Assembly: GCA_027010005.1 (NCBI GenBank)
Contig: JALVCM010000447.1
Coordinates: forward strand, 1-7,444
Source: Thiohalobacter sp.
GTDB lineage: Bacteria > Pseudomonadota > Gammaproteobacteria > DSM-19610
Direction: 5' to 3'
Length of the DNA stretch: 7,444 nt
Part shown: piece after piece, positions 1-4,483 of the stretch
Layout: each line of letters opens with the position of its first letter
Numbering within the stretch: position 1 is the stretch's first letter
The notes under the pieces: generated by a model
What the model was told of the DNA's origin: nothing
Seen by the model: the letters and a program-made list of their open reading frames with translations, nothing else
Databases searched by the model: none
Translations under genes and position numbers: made by a program

Positions 1-14
1 ACTTTGCCCGGCAT
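1..14 (-). CDS. Start of an unidentified gene, cut by the left window edge
   Basis: On the minus strand an ATG at 14-12 opens the reading frame M-P-G-K before the window ends. It is preceded by a good ribosome binding site (AGGAG on the minus strand, about 24-20) with a 7-base spacer. It begins 27 bases after the stop codon of the beta-CASP gene on the same strand, so it is probably the third gene of that operon. Four residues are too few to name a product. The call rests only on the start codon, the Shine-Dalgarno match and the operon position. Confidence 0.5.
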
Positions 15-41
15 TGGCAGTCTCCTGTTCTATGTCACTAA

Positions 42-1436
42 TCACAGGGTAAAACTCTGGTGAAGTTCGGGCATCTCGACCCGGGTATTGCCCAGCTTTT
101 TCGCAAATGCCCGCATGGCGTCTTCTTCACCGTGCACCAGGAAAGTTGTAGCCGGCTGTCCGGTTCGCTGTTGCCAGGCCAGTAGCTCGGCCTGGTCGGC
201 GTGCGCGGAAAATCCACCGATAGTGTGCACACTGGCCTTGACCGGAATATCTTCACCAAAAATACGTACCGTTTCCGCACCATCAATAATGCGGCGTGCC
301 AGTGTTCCCTGCGCGGCATAGCCGACAAACACGATGCTGTTCTGCTGCCGCCACAGGTTGTGCTTGAGGTGGTGGCGTATACGACCGCCGGTGCACATAC
401 CCGAACCCGCCATAATCACCGCACCGCCATCAATCTGGTTAATCGCCATGGATTCGGCTGTTTCGCGGGTAAAGTGCAAACCAGGCAGATCAAAGGGATC
501 TGTACCGCCGTCAAAAATTTTCAGTGTCTCCTTGTTGAAACATTCCGGGTGCCGCCGGAAGATCTGCGTAGCGGAGATAGCCATGGGTGAATCGAGAAAG
601 ACATTGGCAAAATGCTTGATATGGCCGTTGTTCACACCTTCCCGCAGGTAGTAGAGAATTTCCTGGGCACGTTCCAGCGCAAAGGTCGGGATAATAATAT
701 TCCCGCCGCGCTGCACGGTTTCATTGATAACGCTGTACAACTCATCAATGGACGGCTGCAGTTGTTTGTGCAGGCGATCGCCATAGGTCGTTTCCATCAC
801 CACGCTATCGACCGGCTGTGGACTGGAAGGGTTACGCAATATGGCCCTGCCGCTGTAGCCGAGATCGCCGGAGAACAGCAGGCGATGCTTGTGGCCTTCC
901 TCTTCGAGGTCCAGCACAATACTGGCAGAACCAAGGATATGCCCGGCATCAATAAACGTTGCGTCGATACCGCCATCCAGTCGCAGAGCCTTGTCATAGC
1001 CAGCATGCCGGCCAAAGTATTCCAGGCTGTTGAGTGCATCCAGTGTGGTATAAAGCGGCTCGATAGTCTTGTTGTGGTTACCGCCATGCCGACGTGCCTT
1101 GCGCAACTGATAACGCGCTTCCTCTTCCTGCAGACCGGCAGAATCCAGCATGACCAGTCGTGCCAGTTCAGCGGATGCAGATGTGGTGATGATCTCGCCC
1201 CTGAAACCCTGTTTGACCAGTAAAGGAATCCGCCCGCAATGATCGAGATGGGCGTGGGTCAGCAGCAGGTAGTCAATATCGGCAGGGTCAAAACCGAACG
1301 GGGCGGAGTTTTCCTCGACCAGTTCATGCCCGCCCTGGTACATCCCGCAATCCACCAGGATACGCCTACCCGCACATTCAACCAGATGGCAGGAACCGGT
1401 TACACCCCGGGCGGCACCGTGAAACGTGATTTTCAT
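42..1436 (-). CDS. Beta-CASP metallo-beta-lactamase RNA-processing exonuclease family protein (YSH1/CPSF73-like)
   Basis: This 464-residue protein is full length for bacterial beta-CASP nucleases, which process or degrade RNA using two zinc ions in the cytoplasm. The N-terminal metallo-beta-lactamase fold shows HAHLDH (residues 61-66), the histidine of AGHILGS (H166) and the aspartate of SGDLG (D191). The inserted beta-CASP domain begins with METTYGD (motif A acid E215) and includes IPTFALERAQE (249-259), SPMA (283-286) and AGSGMCTGGR (343-352). The C-terminal part carries HTIGGFSAHAD (404-414) and LVHGE (433-437, H435), which are the motif B and C histidines. All expected metal ligands appear intact. 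The start is supported by AAGGAGT about 5 bases before the ATG. It follows the DUF1269-like gene after 12 bases and is presumably co-transcribed with it. The RNA target cannot be read from sequence. DNA-acting relatives exist, but the overall pattern is that of the RNA-specificity-factor group. Confidence 0.93.
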   Translation of the reverse strand: MKITFHGAARGVTGSCHLVECAGRRILVDCGMYQGGHELVEENSAPFGFDPADIDYLLLTHAHLDHCGRIPLLVKQGFRGEIITTSASAELARLVMLDSAGLQEEEARYQLRKARRHGGNHNKTIEPLYTTLDALNSLEYFGRHAGYDKALRLDGGIDATFIDAGHILGSASIVLDLEEEGHKHRLLFSGDLGYSGRAILRNPSSPQPVDSVVMETTYGDRLHKQLQPSIDELYSVINETVQRGGNIIIPTFALERAQEILYYLREGVNNGHIKHFANVFLDSPMAISATQIFRRHPECFNKETLKIFDGGTDPFDLPGLHFTRETAESMAINQIDGGAVIMAGSGMCTGGRIRHHLKHNLWRQQNSIVFVGYAAQGTLARRIIDGAETVRIFGEDIPVKASVHTIGGFSAHADQAELLAWQQRTGQPATTFLVHGEEDAMRAFAKKLGNTRVEMPELHQSFTL

Positions 1437-1448
1437 TAAGACTCCTTA

Positions 1449-2039
1449 TTAATGCGCTATCGGCATGGTGACAACCGGGTCGGCCCCGGCCCAGCCAAGA
1501 CGCATGGCACAGTGCTGGGCCTGGTCGGGCGTGCAGTGCAGAATGACGGCATAGCGCCCCTGCTGAATGGCATCGTGGATCATTTCGATGTCCGCATCCG
1601 GTACACCCATGCGGTGCAACGCACTGGCCAGCTGTGTCAATGCCGCTGCACCGGCCATGACACCACCGGTCAGGGCAGCCCCGGCAATCGCACCGCCCAG
1701 CGCCTCGACCACCGGTCCCGCCGCCAGTAACGGTCCAATACCTGGCAGCATAAACAGGCCGGTAGCACCTGCAAGCAGGCCCCACAGCGCACCCCATGCC
1801 GCGCCGTGCTCACCCCAGACCTTCACACGTTCTTCGGTATTGGTAAATGCAAGGCCCAGCATATCGTCACCCTCTCCACCGGACCGGTGCAGCAGTGATA
1901 ACTGGTCCATGGGAAAATCATCCTCGATGAGTTTTTCCACCACGCGCTTCGCAGAGGCCTCATCGTCGAATATGCCACACGCCAGCACCAGGCGTGGCGG
2001 TTTACCTTCTGTGGCTGGCGATTTGTCTGTATCATTCAT
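1449..2039 (-). CDS. Glycine-rich DUF1269-like / general-stress-type protein (first of two paralogues)
   Basis: This 196-residue protein has three parts. The N-terminal alpha/beta segment (about 16-52) includes VLACGIFDDEASAKRVVEKL. A very Gly/Ala-rich hydrophobic centre (about 76-138) has GxxxG-like spacing typical of glycine-zipper membrane-associated segments. The short C-terminal alpha/beta segment (about 150-185) includes DAIQQGRYAVILHCTP. The order matches the second such protein at 3801-4304, including the pattern AI-x2-G-x9-P. The role is unknown. Relatives are usually annotated DUF1269 or general stress protein and probably act at or in the inner membrane. I chose the ATG at 2039: it follows a GGGGAA ribosome site by 7 bases, and the protein then begins in a polar leader. 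An in-frame ATG at 2078 would add 13 residues without a clear ribosome site. The gene leads the operon with the beta-CASP gene. An 18-base repeat lies 90 bases upstream. Confidence 0.8.
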   Translation of the reverse strand: MNDTDKSPATEGKPPRLVLACGIFDDEASAKRVVEKLIEDDFPMDQLSLLHRSGGEGDDMLGLAFTNTEERVKVWGEHGAAWGALWGLLAGATGLFMLPGIGPLLAAGPVVEALGGAIAGAALTGGVMAGAAALTQLASALHRMGVPDADIEMIHDAIQQGRYAVILHCTPDQAQHCAMRLGWAGADPVVTMPIAH

Positions 2040-2101
2040 AAGAGTATTCCCCGGTAGCACTTGACCTGGACCATCCACCCTGATGATCCGGGAACGCTGC
2101 T

Positions 2102-2118
2102 CAATCTACCACTGATTG
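2102..2118. repeat. Inverted repeat CAATC-N7-GATTG
   Basis: CAATC (2102-2106) and GATTG (2114-2118) are perfect inverted arms around a 7-base spacer. They lie 63-79 bases upstream of the minus-strand start at 2039 and 83-99 bases upstream of the plus-strand start at 2201. The site could be an operator, but 5-base arms are short and may be chance. Confidence 0.3.
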
Positions 2119-2129
2119 TCCCGCAGTGT

Positions 2130-2147
2130 TGTCACCCAGGTTGCAGC
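2130..2147. repeat. 18-base intergenic repeat, copy 1
   Basis: TGTCACCCAGGTTGCAGC on the plus strand is identical to 4386-4403. It lies 90 bases upstream of the minus-strand ATG at 2039 and 53 bases upstream of the plus-strand ATG at 2201. No third copy is visible in the window. A shared binding site for a regulator is the simplest explanation. An ancestral duplication of the upstream region along with the DUF1269-like gene is the alternative. Confidence 0.85.
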
Positions 2148-2154
2148 CGTGCCA

Positions 2155-2172
2155 GGGCAGAATGGGCAGAAT
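2155..2172. repeat. Tandem direct repeat GGGCAGAAT x2
   Basis: Two perfect 9-base units lie head to tail (2155-2163 and 2164-2172), just after the 18-base repeat and 28 bases before the holin-like ATG. Each unit ends in CAGAAT, which resembles a -10 hexamer at four of six positions. The second unit also forms a small hairpin with the next bases (TGGGC-N6-GCCCA, 2163-2178). Confidence 0.7.
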
Positions 2173-2200
2173 GGCCCAAAATTCACAGGAGCAGTAAAAA

Positions 2201-2608
2201 ATGCTGATCGGGTTTCTGCTGATATGGCTGATTACCGCGCTGGGCCTCTGGCTGGTAACGCTCATGGTAGGTGGCGTAAAAGCCAGGTCTTCCGGCAGCC
2301 TGTTGCTGGCGGCACTGGTACTGGGGGTCATCAACGCAGTCATCCGGCCAATCCTGTGGTTTCTTACCTTGCCGCTCACGGTATTTACCTTCGGACTGTT
2401 TGCGCTGCTGATCAACGCGGTCATGATAAAACTCACTGCGGCGATTGTGCCAGGATTTGAGGTCGAGCGCTTTGGTGATGCTGTACTCGCAGCCATCGTT
2501 ATGGCCCTGCTGGCCATTGCCGGGTTTATCCTCGTACAGTGGCTCATGTTCGATACGGTGTACTGGATGCAAATGAACACTACCGTACACCCGATGTACA
2601 GGATCTAG
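2201..2608 (+). CDS. Phage holin family / YvlD-type four-helix inner-membrane protein
   Basis: This 135-residue, very hydrophobic protein has about four predicted membrane segments (roughly residues 2-24, 33-47, 50-78 and 94-118) and a short C-terminal tail of about 17 residues. The block VLGVINAVIRPILWFLTLP (40-58), followed by FTFGLFALLINAVM (62-75) and IVPGF (81-85), is the signature of the YvlD/DUF360 group, annotated as phage holin family or superfamily IV holin. Despite the name, these are usually chromosomal membrane proteins of unknown role, and no lysis genes are nearby. The ATG follows AGGAG (2187-2191) with a 9-base spacer, so the start is well supported. The stop lies 6 bases before the acetate kinase ATG, so the two are almost certainly co-transcribed and perhaps translationally coupled. 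The sequence does not say whether it affects acetate passage or membrane stress. Confidence 0.85.
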   Translation: MLIGFLLIWLITALGLWLVTLMVGGVKARSSGSLLLAALVLGVINAVIRPILWFLTLPLTVFTFGLFALLINAVMIKLTAAIVPGFEVERFGDAVLAAIVMALLAIAGFILVQWLMFDTVYWMQMNTTVHPMYRI

Positions 2609-2614
2609 CCCTGT

Positions 2615-3790
2615 ATGGCCTCCGGCGCGGGTAATCTGCTGGTCATCAACAGCGGTTCCTCCAGCCTGAAATTTTCACTGTTTACCGGCGGGGACCAGAA
2701 CACGCTGCAGGAACACTGTCGAGGCCAGCTGAGCGGTATCGGACAGGCCGGCAGTTTCCGGGTTTCGGAAAACGGGCAAACCCATGAGACGGCCATAACC
2801 GTCAAAAACCACGAACAGGCACTGTCGACCCTGATGACATGGTTATCGGGGTATCCCGGTGACACAGCACTGACTGCCGTCGGCCACCGTATTGTGCATG
2901 GTGGAACACGGTTTAATACACCGGTCATGGTCACGGACGACGTACTCCACTATCTGAATACACTGACGCCCCTTGCACCAAACCACTTGCCAGCCAACCT
3001 GTCAGGCATTACGGCACTACAGGCACTGCAGCCGGAGCTGGCCCAGGTGGCCTGTTTCGATACCGCGTTCCATACGACACGCGCCGAGGTCGAACAACAC
3101 TTTGCACTTCCACATCATGAAATGCTGGATGATGTAAGACGCTATGGCTTTCACGGCTTGTCTTATGAATATATCGCCAGTGTTCTGCCCGATCACCTCG
3201 GTGAAACAGCGTATGGCAAGATCATTGTTGCACACCTGGGGCACGGTGCCAGTCTGTGTGCCATGCACCAGCGTCACAGTGTTGCCACTACAATGACCTT
3301 TACCCCACTGGATGGTGTACCCATGGGTACCCGCTGCGGCAGTATTGATCCCGCTGTCGTGCTTTATCTGCAGGAACAGGGAATGACACCACAGGCAATT
3401 TCTGACCTGCTCTACTTCGAGTCCGGCCTGCTGGGTGTATCGGGTATCAGTGATGATGTGCGTACCCTGCTTGATTCAGAAAGACCCGAGGCCCGCTTCG
3501 CGATTGACCTGTTTGTCCACCACACAGTACGTGCCATCGGCTCACTGGCCGCGGCACTGGGTGGTATCGATGCACTGGTGTTCACCGGTGGTATCGGTGA
3601 ACACAGCATGCAAATACGCTCCGCCATTGCCACTGGCTGCCGGTGGCTTGGACTGGAACTCGATGAAACCGCCAATCGGCAGGATGCATCCTGTATCAGC
3701 ACACCCGCCAGCCAGGTTGAAACACGGGTTATCCCCACCAATGAGGAACTGATGATCGCCCGGCACACGCTCGCAGCACTGTCCCGGTAA
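2615..3790 (+). CDS. ackA: Acetate kinase
   Basis: Acetate kinase catalyses acetyl phosphate + ADP to acetate + ATP, reversibly, in the cytoplasm. At 391 residues it is close to the usual length of about 400. The ASKHA-fold motifs are complete: VINSGSSSLKFSLF (10-23, N12), GHRIVHGGTRF (90-100, R92), CFDTAFH (147-153, catalytic D149), RRYGFHGLS (175-183, H181), HLGHGASL (207-214), DGVPMGTRCGSIDP (233-246, R240), FTGGIGEHS (323-331) and PTNEELMIAR (374-383). The start at 2615 gives the canonical short leader before the NSGSSS loop, with AGGAT (2600-2604) as a modest ribosome site inside the end of the preceding gene. With phosphoketolase nearby, its likely job is ATP formation from phosphoketolase-derived acetyl phosphate. 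It is not directly beside phosphoketolase, because a minus-strand gene sits between them. Butyrate or propionate kinases share the fold, but the motifs and context favour acetate. Confidence 0.96.
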   Translation: MASGAGNLLVINSGSSSLKFSLFTGGDQNTLQEHCRGQLSGIGQAGSFRVSENGQTHETAITVKNHEQALSTLMTWLSGYPGDTALTAVGHRIVHGGTRFNTPVMVTDDVLHYLNTLTPLAPNHLPANLSGITALQALQPELAQVACFDTAFHTTRAEVEQHFALPHHEMLDDVRRYGFHGLSYEYIASVLPDHLGETAYGKIIVAHLGHGASLCAMHQRHSVATTMTFTPLDGVPMGTRCGSIDPAVVLYLQEQGMTPQAISDLLYFESGLLGVSGISDDVRTLLDSERPEARFAIDLFVHHTVRAIGSLAAALGGIDALVFTGGIGEHSMQIRSAIATGCRWLGLELDETANRQDASCISTPASQVETRVIPTNEELMIARHTLAALSR

Positions 3791-3808
3791 AACAGCACGA
3801 TTACGGGA
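3782..3808. terminator. Possible bidirectional hairpin between convergent genes
   Basis: TCCCGGTAA (3782-3790) can pair with TTACGGGA (3801-3808), leaving one bulged G and a 10-base loop. The arms contain the stop codon of acetate kinase and the stop codon of the facing DUF1269-like gene. No T-run follows on either strand, so this is a weak terminator candidate. It is the only structure I see where both convergent transcripts must end. Confidence 0.3.
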
Positions 3809-4304
3809 AGGCGGGAATCGTCGGCTCGGTTCCTTCAAAATCCGCATCCGGATGATGCTTCCTGACCAGGTCTTCAATTTCACTGACCCGCTCCTTTGGC
3901 ACATCGACCATCATCAGAAGCTCACCTTTTTCAATCGCCGACTGAAATTCCTTCACACGGCTGTTGTCGACATCCATACCGATCATGCCACCCAGCCAGG
4001 CACCCATGCCCGCCCCCAGCAGGCTCATGGCCAGCAAGGCTCCGCCGGCAACGACAACACCGGGCATGGCAATAGCGGCCAGTCCTGCCAGTACGCCGGT
4101 TGCCCCACCCAGTGCGATACCTCGCTCCACAGCCGGGATAAAATCACTTTTTTGCAGCAACGACGCCTCTGGCAAGTCACCCAGCGTGACACCTTCCGGT
4201 GCAATGACATGAATGTGACGCTCCTCGATACGCGCCAGCAACAACTCGTCAACGACCTTGTGTGCAACCTCCACATTGGGCAAAAGAAAATATAAACGTC
4301 TCAT
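3801..4304 (-). CDS. DUF1269 domain-containing protein (second of two paralogues)
   Basis: This 167-residue protein fits the DUF1269 pattern. An N-terminal alpha/beta segment ([20 protein letters not shown], 1-20, to about 36) is followed by a polar linker with [14 protein letters not shown] (41-54). A Gly/Ala-rich hydrophobic stretch (about 62-110) could form a membrane hairpin. The C-terminal segment has [15 protein letters not shown] (122-136) and ends in [11 protein letters not shown]. The biochemical role is unknown, and it is probably membrane associated. I chose the ATG at 4304: AAGGAG lies 8 bases before it, and family members start at this methionine. An in-frame ATG at 4439 would run through the whole intergenic regulatory region and lacks family-like sequence. 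It converges on acetate kinase and diverges from phosphoketolase. One copy of the 18-base repeat lies 81 bases upstream. Confidence 0.87.
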   Translation of the reverse strand: MRRLYFLLPNVEVAHKVVDELLLARIEERHIHVIAPEGVTLGDLPEASLLQKSDFIPAVERGIALGGATGVLAGLAAIAMPGVVVAGGALLAMSLLGAGMGAWLGGMIGMDVDNSRVKEFQSAIEKGELLMMVDVPKERVSEIEDLVRKHHPDADFEGTEPTIPAFP

Positions 4305-4373
4305 CACATGCACTCCTTTTCCGGGTTGTTTTAAAACAGTTTGTGCACTACGGGATATACAGTAGGCCAGCAA

Positions 4374-4390
4374 TGACAGGATGGCTGTCA
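4374..4390. repeat. Inverted repeat TGACAG-N5-CTGTCA
   Basis: Perfect 6-base arms (4374-4379 and 4385-4390) surround the spacer GATGG. The right arm overlaps the first five bases of the 18-base repeat. This is a plausible operator for a dimeric regulator. Copy 1 of the repeat has no matching left arm. Confidence 0.5.
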
Positions 4391-4403
4391 CCCAGGTTGC
4401 AGC
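4386..4403. repeat. 18-base intergenic repeat, copy 2
   Basis: TGTCACCCAGGTTGCAGC is identical to 2130-2147. It lies 81 bases upstream of the minus-strand ATG at 4304 and 80 bases upstream of the phosphoketolase ATG at 4484. The distance to the DUF1269-like start differs from that of copy 1 by 9 bases, close to one helical turn. Confidence 0.85.
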
Positions 4404-4412
4404 ATGCTGCAA
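4397..4412. repeat. 16-base perfect palindrome
   Basis: TTGCAGCATGCTGCAA is its own reverse complement over all 16 bases. Its left half is the end of the 18-base repeat, so copy 2 extends into a full dyad where copy 1 has only a half site (TTGCAGC). It has no spacer, so it is more likely a protein-binding site than an RNA hairpin. Confidence 0.7.
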
Positions 4413-4483
4413 ACAACACGCGCAGAATTCCCGACGCACTGCACATGAATGCAGCTTACAGCCGGTTTACAGGGACATACCGC

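Larger units (their letters stand above)
2040..2200. promoter_or_regulatory. Divergent intergenic region between the first DUF1269-like gene and the holin-like/ackA pair
   Basis: This 161-base gap must carry promoters for both directions, since the genes on either side point away from each other. It contains one copy of the 18-base repeat (2130-2147), an inverted repeat CAATC-N7-GATTG (2102-2118), CACTG-N9-CAGTG (2110-2128), two TTGTC direct repeats (2116-2120 and 2129-2133) and a tandem GGGCAGAAT pair (2155-2172). I could not find a convincing -35/-10 pair for the housekeeping sigma factor on either strand. Neither an FNR box (TTGAT-N4-ATCAA) nor a sigma-54 -24/-12 element is present. Confidence 0.6.
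4305..4483. promoter_or_regulatory. Divergent intergenic region between the second DUF1269 gene and phosphoketolase
   Basis: This 179-base gap carries the upstream signals of two divergent transcription units. It holds the second copy of the 18-base repeat (4386-4403), two overlapping dyads (4374-4390 and 4397-4412) and a local AT-rich patch with TTTTAAAA (4329-4336) and GATATACAGT (4354-4363). TATACA at 4356-4361 resembles a -10 hexamer for plus-strand transcription, but no good -35 lies 16-18 bases upstream. I therefore leave the exact promoters uncalled. Confidence 0.6.

Noticed and set aside
612..1223. Open plus-strand frame of 203 codons inside the beta-CASP gene.
   Set aside because: It lies opposite the catalytic region of a clearly conserved enzyme and resembles no known protein.
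2101..2134. Possible FNR/ANR box, suggested by CAATC and GATTG near the start of the holin-like unit.
   Set aside because: The arms are in the wrong order and spacing for TTGAT-N4-ATCAA. No acceptable FNR box was found in either intergenic region.
2201..2608. Prophage remnant, suggested by the holin-like protein.
   Set aside because: This family is widespread on bacterial chromosomes. No endolysin, structural, integrase or attachment-site signal is present, and the gene is fused into an ackA operon.
4382..4400. Possible sigma-54 promoter, TGGC followed by TTGC.
   Set aside because: The spacing between the two elements is 4 bases longer than the fixed -24/-12 spacing, and sigma-54 promoters do not tolerate that.
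4262..4483. The phosphoketolase frame is open for 74 codons upstream of the chosen start.
   Set aside because: This stretch overlaps the start of the divergent DUF1269 gene and the repeat-bearing regulatory region. It has no phosphoketolase-like sequence and would make the protein much longer than the family norm.
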